This document shows, piece by piece, positions 1 to 5,410 of a stretch of 5,552 nt of DNA. Below the pieces are notes generated by a model that was given only the letters and a program-made list of their open reading frames with translations, did not search any database and was not told where the DNA came from. The position numbers and the translations under genes were made by a program. Within the stretch, counting starts at the first letter, position 1. The number at the start of each line of letters is the position of its first letter. Source of the DNA: an uncultured Sphingomonadales bacterium (GTDB lineage Bacteria; Pseudomonadota; Alphaproteobacteria; Sphingomonadales; Sphingomonadaceae). The stretch covers positions 1 to 5,552 of the forward strand of contig CAIKKO010000200.1 of NCBI GenBank assembly GCA_903828025.1, written 5' to 3'.

Positions 1-33
1 CCAGATACTTGAACGCCGCAGAAGCGAAGCCAA

Positions 34-156
34 GCCCCGTGTCAAGCACGGGGCGACGAGGACAGGAGGATCGCAAGACGGTCGTTCCCGGAACGCCAGA
101 TCCTGAAGCAAGTTTGAGGATGGTGAATGGTCAGGGCAAAAAATGGAATGTGCCCT
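34..156. repeat. Mosaic of four short palindromes (REP-like intergenic element)
   Basis: Four inverted repeats follow one another. The first, at 34-54, has perfect 8-bp arms GCCCCGTG/CACGGGGC around TCAAG. The second, at 83-95, has 6-bp arms CGTTCC/GGAACG around one base. The third, at 100-121, pairs ATCCT with AGGAT around a partly paired centre (GAA..TTTG). The fourth, at 133-156, has 6-bp arms AGGGCA/TGCCCT around 12 bases. From memory, the first and third resemble intergenic palindromes that recur in sphingomonad genomes (CCCCGTG-type, and ATCCTGAA..TTCAGGAT-type, here decayed). That link is recall and was not searched. None is followed by a T run, so none is a convincing intrinsic terminator. 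Transcribed hairpins here could stabilise or end a message arriving from the left of the window. Confidence 0.6.
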
Positions 157-201
157 CACCGCCGCCCACCCCCATAGCCTTCGCCCACAAAGTTCCACAG
201 A

Positions 202-230
202 GTGATCCGTTAGGTCACCTTACATTGACC
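202..230. promoter_or_regulatory. Candidate operator dyad upstream of aldehyde dehydrogenase
   Basis: GGTCA at 213-217 and TGACC at 226-230 form a 5-bp inverted repeat with an 8-base spacer. GTGA at 202-205 and TCAC at 215-218 form an overlapping one. The right half also contains TTGACC (225-230), a plausible -35 hexamer, but no good -10 lies 16-18 bases downstream. It could be the binding site of a regulator of the aldehyde dehydrogenase, which starts 71 bases later. Arms this short arise by chance, so the call is weak. Confidence 0.2.
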
Positions 231-301
231 GCGCGGCTGGGCTACGGCAATCGGGCATCCAAACCCGGCCGCTGAGGCCCCCAGCAAGCGCAGGCAAGAC
301 C

Positions 302-1633
302 ATGACCAACCCGACCGCAGCCGACCTCCTCCGCATTTTCGAACTCCAGCAGGCGAACCAGTGGAACGTGAAGGCCTCCAGCGCCGAGGCGCGCAAGGCC
401 AAGCTGGCGGGGCTGAAGGCCGCGGTCGAGGCCCATGCCGATGCCATCGTCGCGGCCGTGCTAGAAGACACGCGCAAGCCCGAGGGCGAGATCCGCGTCA
501 CCGAAGTGCTCAACGTCACCGCCAATATCCAGCGCAATATCGACAATCTCGATGCATGGATGGCCCCGACCGAAGTCACCCCCTCGCTCAATCCGGCTGA
601 CCGCGCCCAGATCCGCTATGAAGCGCGCGGGGTCTGCCTGATCCTCGGCCCGTGGAACTTCCCGCTCGGCCTCGCGCTCGGGCCGCTTGCCGCTGCCATC
701 GCGGCGGGCAACACGGCCGTGGTCAAGCTCACCGACCTCTGCCCCGCCACCGCCAAGGTCGCCGCAAAGATCATCGCCGAAGCGTTCGATGAAAGCGAAG
801 TCGCGCTGGTCGAAGGCGATGTCAGCGTCGCCACCGCGCTGCTCGAACTGCCGTTCAACCACATCTTCTTCACTGGCAGCACCCGCGTCGGCAAGATCGT
901 CATGGCCGCCGCCGCCAAGCACCTCGCCAGCGTCACGCTCGAACTCGGCGGCAAGTCGCCCGTGATCCTCGATTCCGGCGCAGACATCGACAAGGTCGCG
1001 GCGCAGCTTGCCGGGGCCAAGCAGTTCAACGGCGGACAGGCCTGCATTTCGCCGGACTATGTGTTCGTGCGCGAAGAACAGCAGGCCCAGCTGGTCGAAG
1101 GCTTCAGGGCCAACGTCGCCAAGAACCTCTATGACGAAACCGGCGCGATTCGGAAGGAAAGCATCGCGCAGATCGTCAATCAGGCGAACTTCGCCCGCGT
1201 GAAGGCGCTGTTCGATGATGCCGTTGCGCAAGGCGCGACTGTCGCTGTCGGCGGCACGATGGACGAGAGCGATCTCACCATCCACCCCACCCTGCTCACG
1301 GGCGTCACCCCGCAGATGAAGATCCTGCAGGAGGAAATCTTCGCCCCCGTGCTGCCGGTGATGAACTACACGGACGTAGATCAGGCGATCGACTACATCG
1401 CGGCACGCGACAAGCCGCTCGCGCTCTATGTCTACTCGGACGACGAGGAGACCATCGAAAAGGTCATCAGCCGCACCTCATCGGGCGGGATGACGATCAA
1501 CGGCGTGTTCTCGCACTACCTCGAAAACCACCTGCCCTTCGGCGGCGTCAACGCCAGCGGATCGGGCAGCTATCACGGCTACTTCGGCTTCAAGGCGTTC
1601 TCGCACGAGCGGGCGATTTACCGGCATATGTGA
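302..1633 (+). CDS. NAD(P)+-dependent aldehyde dehydrogenase, class 3 (ALDH3-like)
   Basis: This 443-residue cytoplasmic enzyme oxidises an aldehyde to the acid with NAD(P)+. The landmarks of the superfamily are in order: GPWNFP at 116-121 with the oxyanion-hole Asn119; the cofactor Lys142 in VVKLTD; FTGS at 190-193; the general base Glu214 in LELGGKSP; the catalytic Cys248 in GGQACISPDY; EEIFAP at 344-349; and the late PFGGVNASGSGSYHG stretch. The length, the CISPDY context and the PFGGV..SG.G.YHG ending favour the ALDH3 group (fatty-aldehyde, coniferyl-aldehyde or benzaldehyde-type enzymes) over the longer ALDH1/2 forms. The substrate cannot be read from the sequence. The ATG at 302 has only a weak GCAGG ribosome site at 290-294, but the N-terminal length suits the family. 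VVKLTD, where VVKPSE is usual, is a mild deviation. The gene appears intact and monocistronic, and converges on the chpB toxin with a 9-bp gap. Confidence 0.93.
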   Translation: MTNPTAADLLRIFELQQANQWNVKASSAEARKAKLAGLKAAVEAHADAIVAAVLEDTRKPEGEIRVTEVLNVTANIQRNIDNLDAWMAPTEVTPSLNPADRAQIRYEARGVCLILGPWNFPLGLALGPLAAAIAAGNTAVVKLTDLCPATAKVAAKIIAEAFDESEVALVEGDVSVATALLELPFNHIFFTGSTRVGKIVMAAAAKHLASVTLELGGKSPVILDSGADIDKVAAQLAGAKQFNGGQACISPDYVFVREEQQAQLVEGFRANVAKNLYDETGAIRKESIAQIVNQANFARVKALFDDAVAQGATVAVGGTMDESDLTIHPTLLTGVTPQMKILQEEIFAPVLPVMNYTDVDQAIDYIAARDKPLALYVYSDDEETIEKVISRTSSGGMTINGVFSHYLENHLPFGGVNASGSGSYHGYFGFKAFSHERAIYRHM

Positions 1634-1645
1634 GGGGTCGCCTCA
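1631..1645. terminator. Small hairpin spanning two convergent stop codons
   Basis: TGAGG (1631-1635) and CCTCA (1641-1645) are perfect 5-bp arms around GGTCG. The outer three bases of each arm are the stop codon (TGA) of the aldehyde dehydrogenase on the plus strand and of the chpB toxin on the minus strand. The stem is short and no T run follows on either strand, so any bidirectional terminator function is speculative. Convergent genes ending in TGA give part of this symmetry for free. Confidence 0.2.
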
Positions 1646-1969
1646 CGCAAACAGCGTGGCGACTTTGGCCATGACGTCATCGAGCAGCGCGGCGGGCATT
1701 GTCTCCACTTTGCGTCCGCCGCGCTCGGCGATATCGAGAACACGGGGTTGATCGCACCGGACGATCCCGGTCGTCTTCAGCCCCACAAGCTCCACTGCAA
1801 AGCCGATCCGACGCGCGAAATCGCCGCTATTGGTGATCGGCAGAACCACCGGCAGCTTCGTAACGGTGTTGAACGCGTCCGGCGTCACGATCAGCACGGG
1901 CCGGTGGCCCTGTTGCTCGCGGCCTTGAGCGGGATTGAGCGACACCATGTAGATGTCCCCCCGCTTCAC
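1643..1969 (-). CDS. chpB: ChpB/MazF-family endoribonuclease toxin
   Basis: This 108-residue toxin belongs to the PemK/MazF superfamily, whose members cut mRNA at short sequence motifs and are held inactive by the partner antitoxin. The N-terminus KRGDIYMVSLNPAQGREQQG (2-21) is the family hallmark. It is followed by RPVLIVTPDAFN (23-34), whose Arg23 matches the catalytic Arg region of MazF, and by LPITNSGDFARRIGF (43-57), whose Thr46 sits where the MazF catalytic Thr lies. GIVRCDQPRVLDI (68-80) forms the conserved late strand. The EQQG, FAR..GF and VRCDQ.R.LD order is closer to E. coli ChpB than to MazF. I chose the GTG at 1969 because the protein then begins with the standard (V/M)KRGDI. An upstream ATG at 2005 would add twelve Cys/Gly-rich residues atypical of the family. 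The GTG overlaps the antitoxin stop as GTGA, implying translational coupling. No key residue is missing, so it is probably active. Confidence 0.9.
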   Translation of the reverse strand: MKRGDIYMVSLNPAQGREQQGHRPVLIVTPDAFNTVTKLPVVLPITNSGDFARRIGFAVELVGLKTTGIVRCDQPRVLDIAERGGRKVETMPAALLDDVMAKVATLFA

Positions 1970-2223
1970 AGCAGTTCCTTGCCCGCCGCAGGTGCATCCA
2001 GCCATTCGCGGTCCTCAGCCGAAGGCTCGTCGGAATAGTCCGATGCCGCCAGCAACTCGGCCATCGTGTAGCGCGGACGGGGCGCGGCCTCGACCACGAG
2101 CCGCTCGCCATCGATGGCAATGCCCACCGCTGCGCCAACTTCCAGATGGAGCAAATCCAGCAGCGCGGGCGGGACAGCCAGCATCACCGAGCCGCCCACC
2201 TTGCGCAGATTGGTAATGTGCAT
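1966..2223 (-). CDS. chpS: ChpS/MazE-like antitoxin with AbrB-fold DNA-binding domain
   Basis: This 85-residue protein would neutralise the ChpB toxin and repress the shared promoter. Residues 1-46 form a SpoVT/AbrB (MazE-type) swapped-hairpin DNA-binding domain, seen in LRKVGGSVMLAVPPALLDLL (6-25), HLEVGAAV (26-33) and the strand RLVVEAAP (41-48). Residues 49-85 (PRYTMAELLAASD, then an acidic SDEPSAEDREW stretch) form the flexible tail that in this family threads along the toxin. The RYxxxELLAxxD pattern followed by an acidic tail ending in AGKELL matches the layout of E. coli ChpS (RYSLDELLAQCD..AGDEIW, from memory). The ATG at 2223 follows AAGGGA with five bases between. The stop overlaps the toxin GTG start. 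Antitoxin before toxin, four-base overlap and an operator-like dyad upstream form the classical type II arrangement. Confidence 0.88.
   Translation of the reverse strand: MHITNLRKVGGSVMLAVPPALLDLLHLEVGAAVGIAIDGERLVVEAAPRPRYTMAELLAASDYSDEPSAEDREWLDAPAAGKELL
1975..1980 (-). promoter_or_regulatory. Shine-Dalgarno site deciding the GTG start of chpB
   Basis: AAGGAA on the minus strand lies inside the last codons of the antitoxin gene, five bases before the GTG at 1969. This spacing supports the internal GTG over the ATG at 2005 as the toxin start. It also lets ribosomes finishing chpS re-initiate on chpB. Confidence 0.65.
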
Positions 2224-2236
2224 GGAAGTCCCTTCC
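2224..2236 (-). promoter_or_regulatory. chpS ribosome site inside a small perfect inverted repeat
   Basis: Directly before the chpS ATG the minus strand reads GGAAG-GGA-CTTCC, a perfect 5-bp dyad with a 3-base centre that contains the AAGGGA Shine-Dalgarno. As RNA it could fold and partly hide the ribosome site. As DNA it could be a secondary operator half for the antitoxin. Five-bp arms are short, so the function is inferred. Confidence 0.4.
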
Positions 2237-2238
2237 GG

Positions 2239-2264
2239 ATAAATTATATTTTTATATAATTTAT
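2239..2264. promoter_or_regulatory. Perfect AT-rich 26-bp dyad, candidate ChpS/ChpB operator
   Basis: Left arm ATAAATTATAT (2239-2249) and right arm ATATAATTTAT (2254-2264) are exact 11-bp reverse complements around TTTT. No G or C occurs in the 26 bases, in otherwise strongly GC-rich DNA. The dyad covers the -10 region and probable start of the leftward toxin-antitoxin transcript. AbrB-fold antitoxins of the MazE/ChpS type bind palindromes at their own promoters, so it is the natural autoregulatory operator. Its AT content would also aid promoter melting. Chance symmetry of this length is unlikely, though AT-only composition raises it somewhat. Confidence 0.65.
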
Positions 2265-2281
2265 TGGCCGACCTCGGTCAA
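2253..2281 (-). promoter_or_regulatory. Predicted sigma-70 promoter of chpS-chpB
   Basis: On the minus strand TTGACC (2281-2276) stands 17 bases from TATATA (2258-2253), a 5/6 and a 4/6 match to the consensus hexamers. Alternative -10 boxes are TATAAA (2256-2251, 19-base spacer) and TATAAT (2248-2243). TATAAT has no good -35 at the right distance. The start point would fall inside the AT-rich dyad, about 20 bases before the chpS ATG. The -35 box begins only 13 bases past the dapA stop. Confidence 0.5.
2264..2281. repeat. Imperfect 18-bp dyad over the chpS -35 box
   Basis: TTGGCCGA (2264-2271) and TCGGTCAA (2274-2281) are inverted copies with one mismatch in eight, around CC. The element abuts the AT-rich dyad, sharing base 2264, and contains the -35 hexamer on the minus strand. 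It could be a second operator site. It could also be a weak terminator hairpin for dapA, since the minus-strand RNA would continue with an AU-rich tract. The two-base centre and the internal mismatch make a stable RNA hairpin doubtful. Confidence 0.35.
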
Positions 2282-2294
2282 GCAAACTTACCGC

Positions 2295-3176
2295 TCACAC
2301 CAGTCCGGCATGCACCAGCGCCGCATCCACCGCCGCGCGCGCCGCGTCGCTGCACGGCACCAGCGGCAGGCGCAGTTCTTCGGTCAGCCAGTCATGTACC
2401 CGGCTCAATGCGTATTTCAAAGGCCCGGGCGAGGCGTCTTCGAACATCGCGTAGTGCAGCGGATAGAGCTTGTCGTTGAGTTCGCGCGCCTTCTCGAAAT
2501 CGTTCGCGGCGCAGGCGGCCTGAAAATCGGCGCAGAGGCGCGGGGCGACATTGGCGGTGACCGAAATGCACCCCACCGCGCCTGCGGCATTGGCGGGCAG
2601 CGCGAGTTCGTCATCGCCCGATAGCTGGCAGAATGCCTTGCTGATGCCCATGCGGTGGTCGGTCACGCGCGAAAGGTCGCCGCTAGCGTCCTTGATGCCC
2701 ACGATCTTGTCCGGATAGCGGCGCGCCAGTTCGCACACCGTTTCGGGCAGGATGTCGGTCACGGTGCGGCCGGGCACGTTATAGAGGATGATCGGCAGAT
2801 CGTTGTGCTCGGCCAGATAGCCGAAATGCGCGAGCAGTCCGGCCTGGCTCGGCCGGTTGTAGTAGGGCGCGACACATAGAGCCGCCGCCGCACCGCTCTT
2901 GCGCGAGAACGTCATGTGCATATGCGCGTTCATCGTATCGTTGCTGCCGCAGCCCGCGATGATCGGCACGCGCCCCGCCGCCTGCTCGACGCAGACCTCG
3001 ATCACCCGGTGGTGCTCTGCGTTCGACAGCGTCGAGGATTCGCCCGTGGTGCCGCAGGGAACCAGCGCCGCGGAGCCGTTGTCGATCTGCCAGTCGACCA
3101 GCCGACGGAACGCCTTCTCGTCAAACACCCCGCCGCGAAAAGGTGTCACCAAAGCCGGAATGGAGCCGGAAAACAT
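2295..3176 (-). CDS. dapA: 4-hydroxy-tetrahydrodipicolinate synthase (DapA)
   Basis: The enzyme condenses pyruvate with aspartate semialdehyde in the cytoplasm, the first committed step towards meso-diaminopimelate and lysine. The product has 293 residues, against 292 in E. coli. It is a single (beta/alpha)8 barrel of the class I aldolase family. Visible residues are the CGTTGE signature with Thr43 and Thr44, Tyr106 in PYYNRP, Tyr132 in LYNVPGRT, the substrate-binding Arg137, and the Schiff-base Lys162 in GIKDASGD. The late motif GCISVTANVAP (202-212) is also typical. The frame stays open upstream to 3506, but that stretch is antisense to slt and has no family resemblance. I set the start at ATG 3176, where the protein begins MFSGSIPALVTPF as family members do, with AAGGG eight bases before it. 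The gene is divergent from slt (106-bp gap) and upstream of chpS on the same strand (71-bp gap). Confidence 0.96.
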   Translation of the reverse strand: MFSGSIPALVTPFRGGVFDEKAFRRLVDWQIDNGSAALVPCGTTGESSTLSNAEHHRVIEVCVEQAAGRVPIIAGCGSNDTMNAHMHMTFSRKSGAAAALCVAPYYNRPSQAGLLAHFGYLAEHNDLPIILYNVPGRTVTDILPETVCELARRYPDKIVGIKDASGDLSRVTDHRMGISKAFCQLSGDDELALPANAAGAVGCISVTANVAPRLCADFQAACAANDFEKARELNDKLYPLHYAMFEDASPGPLKYALSRVHDWLTEELRLPLVPCSDAARAAVDAALVHAGLV

Positions 3177-3282
3177 GGACTTTGCCCTTCGATCTGCGCC
3201 ACAAGGGGGCGTTGGCGCGCCGCCTGCCGCTGGACGGACGGGGGCGCTTGGTTCAGCGCGTGATAAGGAGCCGGGGGCCACA
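3177..3282. promoter_or_regulatory. Divergent dapA/slt intergenic region
   Basis: These 106 bp must hold the promoters of leftward dapA and rightward slt, unless slt is expressed from within dapA. I find no confident -35/-10 pair on either strand. Visible elements are the dapA ribosome site (GAAGGG on the minus strand, 3190-3185), the slt ribosome site AAGGAG (3265-3270), an inverted repeat GCGCT/AGCGC at 3244-3259 with a 6-base centre, and a GGCGCGCC palindrome near 3214-3221. Any of these could be a shared regulatory site. None is compelling. Confidence 0.45.
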
Positions 3283-5298
3283 ATGTCCAGCATGGAGAAG
3301 CGTGCAGTGTTTCGAAAACTGCTGCTGGGCACGGCATTGCTGCCCGTCCTCGCCGCGTCGGTGGCCTGCCACGCCAGCGATACGGACGCGGGGGCGAGCG
3401 CGTGGGATGCCGCGCGCGCGCAGCTGATCGCGCAAAGCCAGGGCCCGATGGCGCAGGCGATCGACCGCTGGCGGCTGCTGACCAGCTCCACCGGCTTCGG
3501 TTTCAACGACTACGCCGGTTTCATCCTCAGCTACCGGGGCTTTCCGGACGAGGACAAGCTGCGCCGCGCTGCCGAGGCCGCGCTCGAACGGCAAAGCGCC
3601 GAAGCGAGCAGCCTTGTCGCCTATTTCGACAAAGTGCCCCCGCTCACCAACCCGGCGCGCGCGCAATATGCGCTGGCGCTGAAGGCGCTCGGCCGCCCCG
3701 AGGCCGATGCGGTGGCCCGCGCGGCTTGGCGCGGCGGGCCGATGAGCGATGCCGCCGAGATCGCGATTGCAGGCCAGTGGGGCGGCACATTTACCGCCGA
3801 CGACGAGGACGCGCGGATGGACGCGCTGCTGTGGGCGGGCAACCCCTCCCCCGCCGCGCACGAGATGGCCCGGGTCAATTCAGCGCGCAAGGGCACCTTT
3901 GCCGCCCGGCTGGCGGCGCTGCTCGGGCTCGATCCTTATGCCGCCGCAGATGGCACCAGCAGCGAAACCCTGAACGCCGATCCCGGCTTCCTCTACTCCC
4001 GCGCGCGCCAGCTGCGCCGGCAGGGCAACGGCGCGGCGGCGCAGGCGCTGCTGGCAAACCGGCCGCTGCTCGCCCGCCCGCCGCTGAACCGCGACAAGTG
4101 GGTGGACGAGTTGCTTGCCAATGCGCGCGGAGCGGCCGCTTCAGGCGATGCGCGCACCGCGTGGCGGATTGCCGCCGGGATCGACGACGCCTTTGCCCAA
4201 GGTGAAGACGTCAGCCAGACGGCCTATGACTTGCGCGATGATTACACCTCGCTGATGTGGCTCGGCGGCACGCAGGCGCTGCGCAATCTCGGCAACGGGG
4301 CGGATGCCGCGCCGCTGTTCTGGCGCTACGGCGCGGCGGCGCGCACCCCGGGCACGCGCTCGAAAGGGTTTTACTGGGCCGGAATCGCCGCCGCGCAGGG
4401 CGGGCAGGCCAAGGATTCGCAGCGCTATCTCGAAATGGCCGCCGCCTATGGCGATCAGTTCTACGGCCTGCTGGCGCTCGAACGGCTCGGCCGTCCGGTG
4501 CCAAGTTTCCCGCTTGTGGCCGAAGTCCAGCCGACCCCGCAGGAGCGCGCAGCGTTCAACGCTGCGCCGATCACACTGGCGGTGCGCGAAGTCGCGCGCG
4601 ATGCCGATTGGAAGACCACGGTGCGCTTCTTCCGCGAGATCAGCGATCAGCAGCAGACCAAGGGCCAGCATGTGCTGGTGGCCGAACTCGCGCGCAACCT
4701 TGGCCGCCGCGATCTCGGCGTGATCGTGGGGCAAGCGGCGGCGGCGCGCGGCTATCTCGATTTCCAGCACATCGCCTTCCCGCTGATTACGGTGCCGCAG
4801 GGCTATGAGCACGGCTGGACGATGATCCACGCCATCACGCGGCAGGAAAGCCAGTTCTCGCAGAACGCGGTCAGCCATGCCGGGGCGCGCGGGCTGATGC
4901 AGCTCATGCCGGGCACGGCGGGCGAGCAGGCGGGCAAGCTTGGCTTGTCTTACAGCTCGAACGCGCTGATCGACGATGCCGGCTTCAATCTCGCGGTCGG
5001 CGGGGCCTATTTCCAGCGCCTGCTCGACTATTTCAACGGCAGCTATCCGCTCGCCGTCGCGGCCTACAACGCGGGCGCGGGCAATGTGAACAAGTGGCTG
5101 CGCGCCAATGGCGATCCGCGTGTCGGCGGGGTCGGCTGGATCGACTGGATCGAGCGCATCCCGCTCTCGGAAACGCGCAACTATGTGCAGCGCGTGCTCG
5201 AAAACGCGGTGGTCTATGAAGCGATGTATCCGGACAAAGCCAGCTACACCGGCCCCAACCCGCTGAGCCATTTCCTCGGAAAGCCGACACCGGGCTGA
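3283..5298 (+). CDS. slt: Slt70-type soluble lytic transglycosylase (GH23)
   Basis: This exported murein hydrolase cleaves the MurNAc-GlcNAc bond of peptidoglycan to give 1,6-anhydro ends. The product is 671 residues, close to E. coli Slt70. Residues 1-31 look like a signal peptide (KR then the hydrophobic LLLGTALLPVLAASVA), with probable cleavage after CHA (29-31). SVAC at 26-29 is only a weak lipobox. Residues of about 35-490 are Ala-rich helical repeats like the Slt ring and linker, including FYGLLALERLG (393-403). The catalytic SLT domain spans about 510-645: Glu522 in ITRQESQF, GLMQLMP (537-543), AYNAGAGNV (594-602) and ERIPLSETRNYV (624-635). I chose ATG 3283 because the signal peptide starts there. 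AAGGAG lies 12 bases upstream, a slightly long spacing, and ATG 3292 is the alternative. The same frame is open back to 2899, but that part is antisense to dapA. Related enzymes act in wall turnover and division. Confidence 0.94.
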   Translation: MSSMEKRAVFRKLLLGTALLPVLAASVACHASDTDAGASAWDAARAQLIAQSQGPMAQAIDRWRLLTSSTGFGFNDYAGFILSYRGFPDEDKLRRAAEAALERQSAEASSLVAYFDKVPPLTNPARAQYALALKALGRPEADAVARAAWRGGPMSDAAEIAIAGQWGGTFTADDEDARMDALLWAGNPSPAAHEMARVNSARKGTFAARLAALLGLDPYAAADGTSSETLNADPGFLYSRARQLRRQGNGAAAQALLANRPLLARPPLNRDKWVDELLANARGAAASGDARTAWRIAAGIDDAFAQGEDVSQTAYDLRDDYTSLMWLGGTQALRNLGNGADAAPLFWRYGAAARTPGTRSKGFYWAGIAAAQGGQAKDSQRYLEMAAAYGDQFYGLLALERLGRPVPSFPLVAEVQPTPQERAAFNAAPITLAVREVARDADWKTTVRFFREISDQQQTKGQHVLVAELARNLGRRDLGVIVGQAAAARGYLDFQHIAFPLITVPQGYEHGWTMIHAITRQESQFSQNAVSHAGARGLMQLMPGTAGEQAGKLGLSYSSNALIDDAGFNLAVGGAYFQRLLDYFNGSYPLAVAAYNAGAGNVNKWLRANGDPRVGGVGWIDWIERIPLSETRNYVQRVLENAVVYEAMYPDKASYTGPNPLSHFLGKPTPG

Positions 5299-5313
5299 TT
5301 GGCCCACCCCCTG

Positions 5314-5335
5314 CCCCTCCCGCAAGCGGGAGGGG
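5314..5335 (+). repeat. Palindrome unit 1 (perfect, AA centre)
   Basis: Ten-bp arms CCCCTCCCGC and GCGGGAGGGG surround AA. It is an exact reverse complement of unit 4. It lies 15 bases past the slt stop, so its hairpin would form at the 3' end of the slt mRNA. No T run follows, so any termination would not be of the classical intrinsic type. Confidence 0.85.
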
Positions 5336-5356
5336 AGTCAGCAACGCGCTTTCCAT

Positions 5357-5375
5357 CCCTCCCGCAAGCGGGTGT
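5357..5375 (+). repeat. Palindrome unit 2 (degenerate, AA centre)
   Basis: The left arm CCCTCCCGC is intact. The right arm reads GCGGGTGT, so pairing beyond the CCCGC/GCGGG core is broken by a T opposite T. It has the same orientation as unit 1. Confidence 0.65.
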
Positions 5376-5387
5376 CCTCCCCCTTTT

Positions 5388-5410
5388 CCCACCTCCCGCT
5401 TGCGGGTGGG
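5388..5410 (-). repeat. Palindrome unit 3 (degenerate, TT centre)
   Basis: The core CCCGC-TT-GCGGG is flanked by CCCACCT on the left and TGGG on the right, with a T opposite T just outside the core. CCCACC (5388-5393) can alternatively pair with GGTGGG (5405-5410). Its orientation is opposite to units 1 and 2. Confidence 0.65.

Noticed and set aside
1..12. 3' end of an upstream gene stopping at TGA 10-12
   Set aside because: Three sense codons are too few to support a coding call.
26..29. Lipoprotein signal in Slt (residues 26-29 of the protein, SVAC)
   Set aside because: The lipobox lacks the usual Leu at -3, and a signal peptidase I site after CHA two residues later fits at least as well. 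Coordinates given here are residues, corresponding to bases 3358-3369.
133..156. Intrinsic terminator (AGGGCA/TGCCCT hairpin)
   Set aside because: Loop of 12 bases, six-bp stem and no T run after it on either strand. The A run lies in the loop.
9..275. Small rightward open frame starting with TTG
   Set aside because: It runs through the palindromes at 34-156, has no ribosome site, and its Pro/Gly/Arg-rich product resembles no family. It reads as chance openness.
461..1285. Long leftward open frame inside the aldehyde dehydrogenase
   Set aside because: It is antisense to a gene with all catalytic motifs intact. Its Asp/Arg/Gly-rich product is typical of the opposite strand of GC-rich coding DNA.
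1970..2005. Longer chpB starting at ATG 2005
   Set aside because: The added residues are not typical of the family, and the GTG at 1969 has a well-placed AAGGAA and the usual overlap with the antitoxin stop.
4141..5325. 394-codon leftward open frame across slt
   Set aside because: It is antisense to the conserved SLT domain, and its Arg/Ala/His-rich product has no motifs. It is a shadow of high third-position GC.
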